DNA of 64,000 nt from the NCBI GenBank assembly GCA_964421595.1, contig CAYQXY010000019.1, positions 24,276-88,275 of the forward strand, in the 5' to 3' direction. The translations under genes and the position numbers were made by a program. This DNA is from PXAP01 sp964421595 (GTDB taxonomy: Bacteria; Bacteroidota; Bacteroidia; Bacteroidales; PUMT01). Every line of letters starts with the position of its first letter. Within the stretch, counting starts at the first letter, position 1. Of this stretch, positions 43,589 to 52,675 are shown in pieces. The notes under the pieces are model-generated. The model was not told the origin of the DNA. It saw only the letters and a program-made list of their open reading frames with translations, and searched no databases.

Positions 43589-44371
43589 TTATTCCTTTCC
43601 TTCTGCCGGCTTATCCTTTTCAGGAGCCTCTTTCGGAGCTTCCTTTTCCGGAGCTTCAGCAGGAGTTTCCTTTGCAGGAGCTTCTGCTGGAACCTCTTTT
43701 GCAGGAGCTTCTTCAGGAGTTTTTTCCGAAGGAGTTTCTGCAGGAGTTTCAGGGGCAGGGGTCTCTACAGGAGCTTTTTCAGCAGGTGCTTCTTCAGTTG
43801 CAGCTACTTTTTCACTTCCGGCAGTTTCCTCTGCAGCAACAGTTTCCGGTGCTTCAACTTCTTCGGCGACTTCAGCGGTCTTTCCGGCAGCTTTTGCAGC
43901 CTCCTCAGCCAGTTGCGTATTCCTTTTTGCTATAGCTGCAGCCCTCTCTTCATTTACTTTGGCCTCAGCTTCAAGCTGACGGGTTACTTCCTCCTCTTGT
44001 TTCCCAAGGACTCTGTTCTTCTTGGCTTCGATTTTTGCTTCCTTTTCTTTCATCCAGTCAGCAAATCGTTTTTCAGCCTCTTCCTGAGTCATAGCACCTT
44101 TGCTTACTCCACCAAGAAGATGTTTTTTCATTAATACTCCGGTATAGGAGAGAATAGCTCTACAGGTTTCTGTAGGTTGAGCGCCTTTGAGAAGCCAATC
44201 TAATGCTCTATCAAAATCCAATTCAATAGTAGCAGGATTAGTGTTTGGATTGTATGATCCAACCCTTTCTATTAATTTACCATCTCGTGGCGCCCTGCTA
44301 TCAGCTATCACAATGTGATAGTACGGTTTTCTTTTTTTACCGTGTCTTGATAATCTGATCTTTACAGGCAT
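43589..44371 (-). CDS. rpsP: Ribosomal protein S16 with long Ala/Glu/Pro tail
   Basis: The first 85 residues are ordinary S16 (MPVKIRLSRHGKKRKPYYHI, ADSRAPRDGKLIERVGSYNP). A charged helix (about 86-155) and then about 100 residues of low complexity follow, rich in PAE, APEK and KEAP repeats, with net negative charge. Ordinary S16 is about 80-90 residues. An extension is known in Bacteroidota, but this one is long. The tail is probably disordered and outside the ribosome core. Antisense reading frames here are artefacts of the repeats. Translated with rimM. Confidence 0.95.
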   Translation of the reverse strand: MPVKIRLSRHGKKRKPYYHIVIADSRAPRDGKLIERVGSYNPNTNPATIELDFDRALDWLLKGAQPTETCRAILSYTGVLMKKHLLGGVSKGAMTQEEAEKRFADWMKEKEAKIEAKKNRVLGKQEEEVTRQLEAEAKVNEERAAAIAKRNTQLAEEAAKAAGKTAEVAEEVEAPETVAAEETAGSEKVAATEEAPAEKAPVETPAPETPAETPSEKTPEEAPAKEVPAEAPAKETPAEAPEKEAPKEAPEKDKPAEGKE

Positions 44372-44418
44372 GCTCTTTTTTGTTATTAATAAAACCTACT
44401 TTTTTAAAATCGTGGCTG

Positions 44419-44426
44419 CAAAGATA
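44419..44426 (-). promoter_or_regulatory. Candidate -7 box for rpsP-rimM
   Basis: On the minus strand TATCTTTG is an exact TAnnTTTG match, 48 bases before the rpsP ATG. The -33 region reads only ATGG, so the upstream element is weak. It fits a housekeeping promoter for rpsP-rimM, divergent to dnaE. Confidence 0.5.
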
Positions 44427-44565
44427 TAATAATTAATTGTTTTGCCATCGTTTTTTTAATAGTTTTCAACATTTCCTGATTACTGCAATTGAAATTAGTA
44501 AATTTACAATTGCACCAAAGATACAGTAATAAAAGCCTTAACCTTCATAATGAGCCATATATAAT

Positions 44566-47500
44566 ATGAGAAATTTCACTCACCTTCATGTCCATACACA
44601 ATACTCAATTCTCGATGGAGCATCCAATATACGTGACCTGATCACAAAAGTCAGGACAGATGGAATGACAGCAATAGCTATTACCGACCATGGCAATATG
44701 TTCGGCGTAAAAGAATTTTACAATGAAGCTAAATCGCAGAAGATAAAACCAATAATTGGTTGTGAAGTATATGTTGCAGAAAACAGCCGTTTCGAAAAAA
44801 CAGGAAAGGAAGACAGAAGTGGCCACCACCTTATTATTCTTGCCAGGAATCTCAGCGGATATAAAAACCTCGTAAAGCTTGTATCCAGATCATATACAGA
44901 AGGGTTTTACTATAAACCACGAATAGACAAAGCCTTGTTATGGGAATATGGAGACGATCTTATAATATGCAGCGCATGTCTCGGAGGAGAAGTTCCACAG
45001 GCAATTATGCATAAGAGCCTTGAAGAGGCTGAGGAATTAATTCTCAAATTCAGGGAAAGATTTGGCGATGACTACTACCTGGAACTGCAGAGACATCCAT
45101 CAGGGGATCCTGCGATTGATGCTGATGTTCTTGAAAACCAGAATATAGTAAACCACAAACTGGTTAGCCTTGCCAGAAAGCACGACATTAAAGTCATCGC
45201 TTCAAATGATGTACATTTCATCAATGACAACGATGCAGGTGCCCACGACAGACTTATTTGTCTCAACACGGGGAAGGATCTGGATGACCCTAACCGGATG
45301 AGATATACCAGGCAGGAATATCTTAAGACAATTGATGAGATGTATTCCCTCTTCTCCGATATTCCCGAGGCTCTTGAGAACACCATGGAAATTGCAGGAA
45401 AAATAGAGTCATATGAGCTCAACAATCTTCCCATTATGCCTGACTTTCCTATACCTGAAGGGTTTAATGATGAAGATGAATATCTGAAACACCTCAGCTA
45501 TGAGGGAGCAAAAAAAAGGTACACGATAATAACTGATGAAATAAAGGAAAGAATAGAATATGAGTTGTCGGTTGTCAAGAAAATGGGATTCCCCGGGTAC
45601 TTTCTTATTGTCCAGGATTTTTTAAGAGCTGCCCGGGAAATGGGTGTATCTGTAGGACCCGGAAGGGGTTCGGCAGCCGGATCAGTAGTGGCATACTGTA
45701 ACAACATAACCGACATTGATCCGATAAAATATAATCTTCTTTTTGAAAGGTTCCTGAATCCCGACAGGATCTCGATGCCCGATATTGATATAGATTTTGA
45801 CGAGGAGGGTCGCGACCTTGTTCTGCAGTACGTGGTTGAAAAATACGGCAAAGATCGCGTGGCTCAGATCATAACTTTCGGCACCATGGCTGCAAAGATG
45901 GCTATTCGCGATGTGGCAAGGGTACAGAAGTTGCCCCTACAGCAGGCAGACAAGCTTGCAAAGCTGGTCCCGGAAAAGCCGGGAACTACCTTAAAAATGG
46001 CATACAAGGAAGTAAAGGAGCTTGCTGACTTCAGGAAGAATGGCGAGGAAGATATAAAACAGACACTCGCCTTTGCAGAAACACTTGAAGGTTCTGTAAG
46101 ACATACCGGACTGCATGCCTGCGGTATCATTATTTCAAAAAAAGAGCTCAGCGAACATATACCTGTCTGCACCTCGAAGGATACTGATCTGCTTGTTACC
46201 CAGTTTGACGGAAACCATGTTGAGAGCGTGGGTATGTTAAAGATGGATTTTCTTGGACTGAAAACTCTTTCAATAATCAAGGATGCCATTGAGACCATTT
46301 GGAAATCAAAGGGCATAAAGATTGATTTTGACAAAATAGGCCTTGATGATGCACCAACCTTCGAACTCTTCAGCAAGGGTGAGACAACTGCCATCTTCCA
46401 GTTTGAATCGGCAGGAATGAAAAAGCACATGAGAGAGCTCAAGCCGAACCGCCTCGAAGATTTGATTGCAATGAATGCACTTTACAGGCCGGGTCCCATT
46501 GAATATATACCAGCCTTTATCAGGAGGAAGCACGGCAGGGAGGCTATTTCCTATGAGGTTCCGGTAATGGAAAAATTTCTCGACGACACATACGGCATTA
46601 CCGTTTACCAGGAACAGGTGATGTTACTTTCCCAGGCTCTTGCAGGATTCAGCGGCGGACAGGCCGATTCACTGAGAAAGGCAATGGGTAAGAAAAAGAA
46701 GCAGGAAATGGATAAACTCCGGGAACTTTTCACGGAGGGGTGCATGAAGAATGGATACGAAGAAAAAATCATCAAAAAGATCTGGGCCGACTGGGAAGCA
46801 TTCGCACAGTATGCCTTCAATAAATCCCATTCTACATGTTATGCCATGATAGCATATCATACGGCCTGGCTGAAGGCAAATTACCCGGCTGAATTTATGG
46901 CCGCGGTGCTGAGCCGGAACATCTCAGATATCAAAAAGATAACGATCTTTATGGATGAATGCCGCCGGATGGGTATCCAGGTGCTTGGGCCGGATATTAA
47001 CGACAGTGAATTGAAGTTCACAGTCAATAAAGACGGTAACATTCGTTTCGGTCTCGGGGCAATTAAGGGCCTCGGCGAAAGTGCTGTAGAAAAAATAATT
47101 GAAGAGAGAACCAAAAATGGTCCATTTTCAGGGATCTTTGATTTTGCTGAAAGGGTAATCCTGCAATCTGTAAATAAAAGATCCCTTGAGGCACTAGCGG
47201 CAGCAGGCGCTTTTGATGAATTCAAGGAGATAAGCCGGCATCAGTTCTTTGGCCTTGACTTGAAAGGAAACTCGTTCATAGAAAACCTGATCAAATATGG
47301 CAGCAGGGTCCAGGCTGAAAAATCGACACCCCAGGGAAGTCTGTTTGGCGACACTCCCGGATTCCAGTATCCTTTGCCTGAAATTCCGGCAGCACCGGAA
47401 TGGACGAAGGTCGAGAAACTGAACAGGGAAAGAGAACTAATAGGTATATTCCTTTCAGCACATCCCCTTGATGATTTCAGGCTGGAAATTGAAAACCTGA

Positions 47501-48051
47501 CAACCCACTCTCTTTCGGCACTGGAAGAACTTGATAAACTTGCAGGCAGAGATATAACCGTAGCCGGTATTGTAAACAGCGTAAAGGAAGCTTATACAAA
47601 GAGCGGTAACCCTTATGGGAGAATGATCCTTGAAGATTACAGGAACTCCTATGAACTAACACTATTTGGCAAGGATTATATCAGCTTCAAAAACTATTAT
47701 GTAAAGGACTGTGCACTGCTTATCAAAGGGAGGATACAGGGTAAATATTACAATGAGGAGGAGATGGAGTTCAAGGTGAAAAGTATGTCTCTCCTTTCAG
47801 ATGCCAGGGCAGACCTCATAAAAAGCATAACCCTTGAATTTCCGCTTTCATTTATCAGCAATGACACAATAGAAAGACTAACTGAGCATGCAGACAAAAA
47901 TAAGGGTGAGGTTGTGATGAAATTCAGGGTTATTGAAAGGGATGACAATATTTCCGTAAATCTCTTCTCCAGAACAAAAAGAATAAATCTTTCAAATGAG
48001 TTTATGAACTTTCTTGAGAATATTCCTGAAATAGAAGTTAGGCTGAACTGA
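44566..48051 (+). CDS. dnaE: DNA polymerase III alpha subunit
   Basis: An 1161-residue replicative polymerase. The N-terminal PHP domain opens HLHVHTQYSILDGASNIRDL. The palm has GPGRGSAAGSVVAYC and the catalytic PDIDIDFD (D406, D408). GIIISKKELSEHIP and RPGPIEYIP follow, then the helix-hairpin-helix segments and an OB domain near residue 1000 (ITVAGIVNSVKEAYTKSGNPYGRM). It has no proofreading exonuclease insert, so it is DnaE rather than PolC. A family B repeat follows its stop. trxA lies downstream, a common order in Bacteroidota. Confidence 0.96.
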   Translation: MRNFTHLHVHTQYSILDGASNIRDLITKVRTDGMTAIAITDHGNMFGVKEFYNEAKSQKIKPIIGCEVYVAENSRFEKTGKEDRSGHHLIILARNLSGYKNLVKLVSRSYTEGFYYKPRIDKALLWEYGDDLIICSACLGGEVPQAIMHKSLEEAEELILKFRERFGDDYYLELQRHPSGDPAIDADVLENQNIVNHKLVSLARKHDIKVIASNDVHFINDNDAGAHDRLICLNTGKDLDDPNRMRYTRQEYLKTIDEMYSLFSDIPEALENTMEIAGKIESYELNNLPIMPDFPIPEGFNDEDEYLKHLSYEGAKKRYTIITDEIKERIEYELSVVKKMGFPGYFLIVQDFLRAAREMGVSVGPGRGSAAGSVVAYCNNITDIDPIKYNLLFERFLNPDRISMPDIDIDFDEEGRDLVLQYVVEKYGKDRVAQIITFGTMAAKMAIRDVARVQKLPLQQADKLAKLVPEKPGTTLKMAYKEVKELADFRKNGEEDIKQTLAFAETLEGSVRHTGLHACGIIISKKELSEHIPVCTSKDTDLLVTQFDGNHVESVGMLKMDFLGLKTLSIIKDAIETIWKSKGIKIDFDKIGLDDAPTFELFSKGETTAIFQFESAGMKKHMRELKPNRLEDLIAMNALYRPGPIEYIPAFIRRKHGREAISYEVPVMEKFLDDTYGITVYQEQVMLLSQALAGFSGGQADSLRKAMGKKKKQEMDKLRELFTEGCMKNGYEEKIIKKIWADWEAFAQYAFNKSHSTCYAMIAYHTAWLKANYPAEFMAAVLSRNISDIKKITIFMDECRRMGIQVLGPDINDSELKFTVNKDGNIRFGLGAIKGLGESAVEKIIEERTKNGPFSGIFDFAERVILQSVNKRSLEALAAAGAFDEFKEISRHQFFGLDLKGNSFIENLIKYGSRVQAEKSTPQGSLFGDTPGFQYPLPEIPAAPEWTKVEKLNRERELIGIFLSAHPLDDFRLEIENLTTHSLSALEELDKLAGRDITVAGIVNSVKEAYTKSGNPYGRMILEDYRNSYELTLFGKDYISFKNYYVKDCALLIKGRIQGKYYNEEEMEFKVKSMSLLSDARADLIKSITLEFPLSFISNDTIERLTEHADKNKGEVVMKFRVIERDDNISVNLFSRTKRINLSNEFMNFLENIPEIEVRLN

Positions 48052-48595
48052 TGAAAAGAATTCGCTAAAATCGGACTATACAACAGCGGAAGAAGTGTCT
48101 GTAACCCCTATTTTCGCTCCGACTATCCACCACCGGAGGAGGTGGCTTTAACCCCGGTTTTTGCTTCGTACCGTGAATTTTTTTTCGCACATGCCTTTCG
48201 GGCAAAGCCCCGCCAGGACATTACCCCTGGGGACGTGGGTTTTCGAATTAAACTAAAATATTCGTAATGTACAGGATTGCTGAACTTACTCAGCATACAC
48301 AGATGGTCCCAACGTCCCCGGCAGTTGTTCAATCTTCCAATATTCGGCACAGACTCATGATCTGTAACCATATCCCGGGTTAAACAGGAACGAAGTTTTA
48401 ATCATTTTCTGCTGTCTGACATATTCCGATGTAGATTTGGTCAGAAAAATTTCTTAATTTAGCAGATGTAGTTAGTGAGAGCAGCAATTTTGTATATGTT
48501 TGTTTTATAACTACATAATTCCTGAAACAATGTTGTAAATATTTACATATTTCAATTTTTTGCAGAGTGTCTGTTAAAACTTAATTATTTAAACT
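48052..48595. other. Intergenic region dnaE-trxA with repeat B3
   Basis: These 544 bases contain the longest family B copy (48059-48235) and then AT-rich sequence up to trxA. No gene is supported; the minus-strand frame at 48123-48371 lies mainly within the repeat. The trxA promoter should be in the last 100 bases. A TTTTTTG stretch near 48560 resembles the end of a -7 box but lacks the TA. Confidence 0.5.
48059..48235 (+). repeat. Dispersed intergenic repeat family B, copy 3
   Basis: It starts 8 bases after the dnaE stop with the 21-base block shared with 42864-42884. A hairpin at 48127-48145 (CCACCACCGGAGGAGGTGG) and the tail at 48193-48223 (core CTTTCGGGCAAAGC, then CGCCAGGACATTA) match copy 1 at 1017-1145. 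This copy therefore links the other two. The sequence between the start block and the hairpin partly repeats the GACTAT motif, so the copy may itself be a partial duplication. Confidence 0.75.
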
Positions 48596-48913
48596 ATGAC
48601 AATAGAAGTAACCGAAGCCAATTTTGAAGAGCTTGTACTAAAATCAGACAAACCCGTCTTGCTTGATTTCTGGGCAGAATGGTGTGGCCCTTGCCGGGTG
48701 ATTGCTCCCTACGTAAAAGAGATCGGAGAAGAGTTTAAAGGAAGAGCTGTTGTTGGTAAAGTAGATGTTGACAGCAATCCGGGTATTTCAGGAAAGTACG
48801 GGATTAGAAATATTCCAACAATACTTTTCATTAAAGATGGTGAAGTTGCTGACAAACAGGTTGGTGCGGTTCCTAAAAACAGTCTTGTTGAAAAACTGAA
48901 TGCCTTATTGTAA
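48596..48913 (+). CDS. trxA: Thioredoxin
   Basis: A 105-residue cytoplasmic thioredoxin with active site WCGPC (C30, C33), FWAEWCGPCRVIAP before it and the cis-Pro segment GIRNIPTILFIKDG. It reduces disulfides in ribonucleotide reductase and other proteins. It has no signal peptide. The length is standard, and it is followed by a candidate hairpin terminator. Confidence 0.96.
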   Translation: MTIEVTEANFEELVLKSDKPVLLDFWAEWCGPCRVIAPYVKEIGEEFKGRAVVGKVDVDSNPGISGKYGIRNIPTILFIKDGEVADKQVGAVPKNSLVEKLNALL

Positions 48914-48973
48914 ATCCTGGTATCATTTTGCTTCGGATTTTACACCTTTAGGATTACAGTAGCAGTAAATAAA

Positions 48974-48997
48974 CCACCTTCTTCTAATAGAAGGAGG
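48974..48997 (+). terminator. Candidate terminator after trxA
   Basis: CCACCTTCT and AGAAGGAGG form a 9-base stem with one mismatch and a 6-base loop, about 60 bases after trxA. The following CTTCTTAGTT is only partly T-rich, so the call is moderate. Confidence 0.5.
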
Positions 48998-49389
48998 CTT
49001 CTTAGTTCAGTAAAGGCATAGTCATCTCACTAAGCTTTCCTTCGTCCATTTAAGGGGGGGTACCAAGGAATTCCTTGCCGGTGACCACCATACGTTGCCC
49101 AATCAGTGCCGGAGGTGGAACTCAGACAACTGTACGAATCACCTGATAAAAAATAACCAAATCGTCATCTAAAACCTGAATTGGGTTATAACTTTTAAAG
49201 ACTCCGGTCATATCTGCCATTTGCTCTTTTACCGGCGTCTGGTGAAAAGCCAAATGGAAAAACTTTCCCGGGTTAGGTTCGTGGGTGAGTGTATGAATTC
49301 ACCCGCATTTTTGCCTCCATGGGCCCCAAAAATGTCAGCTTTAATCATTTTCGTTTTCACAAGTAAGGAAAAAAGATTATAATTGTCCC
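48998..49389. other. Intergenic region before the sensor kinase, with palindromes
   Basis: About 390 bases without a supportable gene. It has a run of seven Gs (49054-49060) and two nearby inverted pairs: GGGTGA/TCACCC (49283-49288, 49299-49304) and CATTTTTG/CAAAAATG (49306-49313, 49327-49334). The pairs lie 55-107 bases upstream of the sensor kinase start and could be an operator or leader structure for the two-component genes. I see no clean promoter pair. Confidence 0.4.
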
Positions 49390-50454
49390 ATGAGAATCAC
49401 TAATTCACTGACAAGCAAACTTTTAAGGGTATCGCTAATATCTTCTTTTTTAATAGCAGCGGTATCCATTATCCCCTTATTCGTAGCGCTTCAAACAACC
49501 TCTTACGGGTTTTACATTACCAAAACCCTTGTATTATCATTGAACATTTTATTGATTTGGGCTGTTAACATTTTTTTAATCTATTACTTTTCAAGGCACC
49601 ACAGAAACCTCTCAGGCAACAAGATTCGTTACCTGCTGAGTTTTGTTCTTACAGTTATAATTTCAGGTAGTTTTCTGATATTTATTGAAACTCTGGAGTT
49701 AACCGACTGGTTTATTCCCGGGGATGAATTGGCCAAATTTGGCGAGAGAAGCATAATTGTTCCCTTTTTCTCCAGTTTCATAATTAATTCGTTGGTATTG
49801 TTCATACAGGAATTTGTGGTTTTACGAGAAAAGAAAACGCATGTAGACCTTGAAAATGCCCGGTTAAAAATTGAAAATACCAATGCAGTGAATCAACAAC
49901 TGAAACAACATATTCATCCCCATTTCTTATTTAATTCCCTGAGCATCCTTAAGTCACTTATTCATAACAACCCTGCATTGGCAGAAGAATATCTTATCCG
50001 GTTATCAGATTTTTTAAGGATTTCCATCTCGGCCAATGGTTCCAATATGGTAAGATTGAAAAACGAACTTAAGATGTGTGAAGATTTTATCGAGATGCAG
50101 AAAATCCGGTTTGGGAATGCAATAAAAATCTTGATTGATATCCCGGAAACCTATATTAATAAAGGATTTGTACCCTGTTTTTCACTTCAACTCCTTCTTG
50201 AAAATGCCATTAAACATAATGCCCTCACAATTGACTCCCCTTTGGATATCAAGATGGGAACATCTGATGGGTGGTTGTGGGTTGAGAACAACATTCAAAA
50301 AAAACAATCCTCTGAAGAGAGTACGAAATCAGGATTGGCTAATCTGTCGGAAAGGTACAGGATCATTTCAGGTGATGACATTGTGGTTCTGAATAATGCG
50401 CATACCTTTAAAGTAAGTATTAAAATTCTGGATCATGAGAATAGTAATTATTGA
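49390..50454 (+). CDS. LytS-type sensor histidine kinase
   Basis: A 354-residue inner-membrane kinase with four N-terminal helices (about 12-145), a short coiled segment (HVDLENARLKIENTNAVNQQ) and a LytS-type His_kinase domain. The phosphorylated histidine is H178 in HIHPHFLFNSLSILK. The C-terminal ATPase has LLLENAIKHNALT and SGLANLSERYRI. There is no large extracellular sensor domain, so the signal is probably membrane-related. It overlaps the LytTR regulator gene by 20 bases, ensuring coupled translation. It lies directly upstream of the efflux operon. Confidence 0.93.
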   Translation: MRITNSLTSKLLRVSLISSFLIAAVSIIPLFVALQTTSYGFYITKTLVLSLNILLIWAVNIFLIYYFSRHHRNLSGNKIRYLLSFVLTVIISGSFLIFIETLELTDWFIPGDELAKFGERSIIVPFFSSFIINSLVLFIQEFVVLREKKTHVDLENARLKIENTNAVNQQLKQHIHPHFLFNSLSILKSLIHNNPALAEEYLIRLSDFLRISISANGSNMVRLKNELKMCEDFIEMQKIRFGNAIKILIDIPETYINKGFVPCFSLQLLLENAIKHNALTIDSPLDIKMGTSDGWLWVENNIQKKQSSEESTKSGLANLSERYRIISGDDIVVLNNAHTFKVSIKILDHENSNY

Positions 50455-51193
50455 AGATGAGCAACTAACCGCCACCGATCTGGCTTCAAGCATAATGAAG
50501 GCCGAGTCAACTGCCGAAATTGTCGCAATTCTGGGTTCGGTGAAAGAATCCGTCAAATTTTTCAATGAAAACACCCAAAAACTGGATCTTATTTTTAGCG
50601 ATATCCAGCTTGGAGATGGACTTAGTTTTGAAGTATTCAAAACAGTAAAGGTAAGTACACCCATTGTGTTTTGCACTGCCTATGATGAATATGCATTAAA
50701 TGCCTTTAAGGTAAACAGTATTCATTATATGTTAAAACCCTTTAGTTCAAAATCAGTCGCAGAAGCATTAAGCAAATTTCACGACCTCAGAACTAACCTT
50801 CATAATGGTCCAGCTCAATATCAAAAGATTCTTGAACTGCTCACCAGGCCAAAGCATCAGAGTTCTTTACTTGTCTACCATGGAGAAAAAATTCTGCCTG
50901 TCAGGATAGATTCCGTCGGTCTTTTTTTTATCGAAAATGAAATGACCCACCTGGTTACTTTTGATTCCACTCGTTACGCTGTAAACAAAACCCTGGAAGA
51001 ACTGGAACATATCGCTGGTTCTCAATTTTTCCGTGCCAGTCGTCAATATCTGATAAACAGGAAGGCCATAAAAGATTCATCTCAATATTTTGGCCGAAAA
51101 CTGGCCGTTAACCTCACAGTTACTTTTAAAGAACGCATTACTGTGAGCAAAGCGAAAGTAACTGAATTCCTTGATTGGCTTTCGGAAAATTAG
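50435..51193 (+). CDS. LytTR-family response regulator
   Basis: A 252-residue regulator. The receiver domain (1 to about 120) has the phospho-acceptor D56 in LIFSDIQLGDG and the conserved TAYDEYALNAF. The C-terminal LytTR DNA-binding domain (about 150-252) has ENEMTHLVTFDSTRYAVN and FFRASRQYLINRKAI. It is paired with the upstream kinase and probably controls the adjacent efflux operon, since that operon starts only about 140 bases downstream and has an inverted repeat over its promoter box. Confidence 0.93.
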   Translation: MRIVIIEDEQLTATDLASSIMKAESTAEIVAILGSVKESVKFFNENTQKLDLIFSDIQLGDGLSFEVFKTVKVSTPIVFCTAYDEYALNAFKVNSIHYMLKPFSSKSVAEALSKFHDLRTNLHNGPAQYQKILELLTRPKHQSSLLVYHGEKILPVRIDSVGLFFIENEMTHLVTFDSTRYAVNKTLEELEHIAGSQFFRASRQYLINRKAIKDSSQYFGRKLAVNLTVTFKERITVSKAKVTEFLDWLSEN

Positions 51194-51243
51194 TCCGCTG
51201 TCATCTCGCCTATCAATTTGTCCGCTTCACCCATTTTTTGATT

Positions 51244-51272
51244 TTACATCCGTCGATTGACATGTAAGTTTG
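51244..51272 (+). promoter_or_regulatory. Efflux-operon promoter with overlapping inverted repeat
   Basis: TAAGTTTG (51265-51272) exactly matches TAnnTTTG. TTTT 19 bases upstream (51242-51245) is a partial -33. The perfect inverted pair TTACAT (51244-51249) and ATGTAA (51262-51267), 12 bases apart, covers the promoter and overlaps the -7 box, so it is a candidate binding site for the LytTR regulator. LytTR sites are usually direct repeats, which lowers confidence. Confidence 0.4.
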
Positions 51273-51332
51273 CCGGTAATTAAACCTTTTAGACTAAGGC
51301 AAAATAAACTTACTTATTTCAATCAAAGCGTT

Positions 51333-52628
51333 ATGTTAAAACAATCTTTAAAAAAAATTTTCTCCCTGACGTGTCTCATGGTTGGTATATCCATTTACAG
51401 CCCTGCGCAAACCAGGATGGAATTAAGTCTTGTAAGTGCTATCAATCATGCTGTTGAGCACAATAAGAATCTTAAAAACGCCGGCTTGTCAATAGATGAG
51501 TCCAATCAAAGGCTTCGCGAAACCATAGCCCAGGGCCTTCCACAATTGAATGCAACAATTGACTATTCAAACTTTTTTGGTTCTAAAGCAACACTTGGTC
51601 CCGGTTTCGAAATAGAGTTTACACCAACGAGTAATCTCGGAATTTCAGCCAGCCAGCTGATATTCAATGGTAGTTATATTGTTGGGATACAAATGTCAAA
51701 GCTGCACAGGGAAATGATGGAAACCAATTACCTCAGAAGCGAGCTGGAACTAAAAGCCGATGTAACCCAGTTTTATCTGCTCAACCTGATGACACTGAAC
51801 TCGAAAGAGATACTGGAATCCAATCTTGCCAACATGAATGATTTGCTATCGAAAACAAGATCCCTTGTAGAGGTAGGTATTGCCGAGGAGTTAGATTATG
51901 ATCAGCTCCAGGTTCAGGTGGCAATACTTCAGGATAACAAGCGGGCTTTGGAAAGGCAAGTTGAGATGGCACTTAACATGCTTCGTTTACAAATTGGTGT
52001 TTCATCAGAAGTTGATATCCTTCTTACCGACTCTTTCGAAAGCATACTGAGCGACTCTAATATGGATCAAAGCTTAGCCACAGTATTTAACCTGCAAAAT
52101 AACATTGATTATCACCAGCTATCATTACAAACTACTTTAGCTCAGAAACAGGTTAATATGGAACGGGCCGCTCATTTACCAACTGTATCAGGCTTCTATA
52201 GCTTTACCGAGAAACTCATCAAGCCCGAATTTGATCTTACCCCTCCCCACATTATCGGACTCAATATGAGCATACCAATCTTTTCAAGCGGAGCAAGATA
52301 TTCAAGGGTGCAACAGGCCAAAATCAACCTGGATATAGCCACAAATCAGGAAGATTTCGTAAGTCAGCAATTAATGATTCATGAAAATCAGTTGCGATTC
52401 AACATGATCAATGCTTTGGAACAATACGAAAGCCAAAAGGCTAATCTTGAAGTTGCACGAAGGGTATTTAACAGCATAAACAATAAGTTTACACAGGGAA
52501 CAGTGTCCAGCCTTGATCTTACCACTTCCAACAGCAATTATCTGCAAGCTGAAAACAGCTATCTGTCATCCGTATTCAATTTACTGGAAGCTCATCTTTC
52601 ACTGAAAAAGCTATTGAATACCCTTTAA
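51333..52628 (+). CDS. TolC-family outer membrane efflux protein
   Basis: A 431-residue outer-membrane channel with a signal peptide ending YSPAQ, followed by two TolC-type helical repeats (about 40-220 and 240-430). Segments such as LVEVGIAEELDYDQLQVQVA and FTQGTVSSLDLTTSNSNYLQAE are the conserved hairpin ends. I use the ATG at 51333; a TTG at 51270 is open but lies within the promoter and would disrupt the signal peptide. It is first in the order TolC, adaptor, pump. Confidence 0.92.
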   Translation: MLKQSLKKIFSLTCLMVGISIYSPAQTRMELSLVSAINHAVEHNKNLKNAGLSIDESNQRLRETIAQGLPQLNATIDYSNFFGSKATLGPGFEIEFTPTSNLGISASQLIFNGSYIVGIQMSKLHREMMETNYLRSELELKADVTQFYLLNLMTLNSKEILESNLANMNDLLSKTRSLVEVGIAEELDYDQLQVQVAILQDNKRALERQVEMALNMLRLQIGVSSEVDILLTDSFESILSDSNMDQSLATVFNLQNNIDYHQLSLQTTLAQKQVNMERAAHLPTVSGFYSFTEKLIKPEFDLTPPHIIGLNMSIPIFSSGARYSRVQQAKINLDIATNQEDFVSQQLMIHENQLRFNMINALEQYESQKANLEVARRVFNSINNKFTQGTVSSLDLTTSNSNYLQAENSYLSSVFNLLEAHLSLKKLLNTL

Positions 52629-52675
52629 AAAATAATCATAAAAATCAATTTTTTAACTTTTCCAATTTTATCCTT

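Noticed and set aside
43557..43979. Plus-strand Ala/Ser/Gly-rich open frame opposite rpsP
   Set aside because: It is the antisense shadow of the repetitive S16 tail; the codon pattern follows the S16 frame and no start signal is present.
45864..46442. Long minus-strand frame opposite dnaE, and similar frames opposite mutL, hppA and the RND pump
   Set aside because: All lie fully inside well-supported genes on the other strand and show no independent family motif or start signal.
48123..48371. 82-residue minus-strand frame after dnaE
   Set aside because: Mostly within repeat family B; not kept in the other copies.
51270..51332. Longer TolC start at a TTG
   Set aside because: It would begin within the promoter box and place 21 polar residues ahead of an evident signal peptide.
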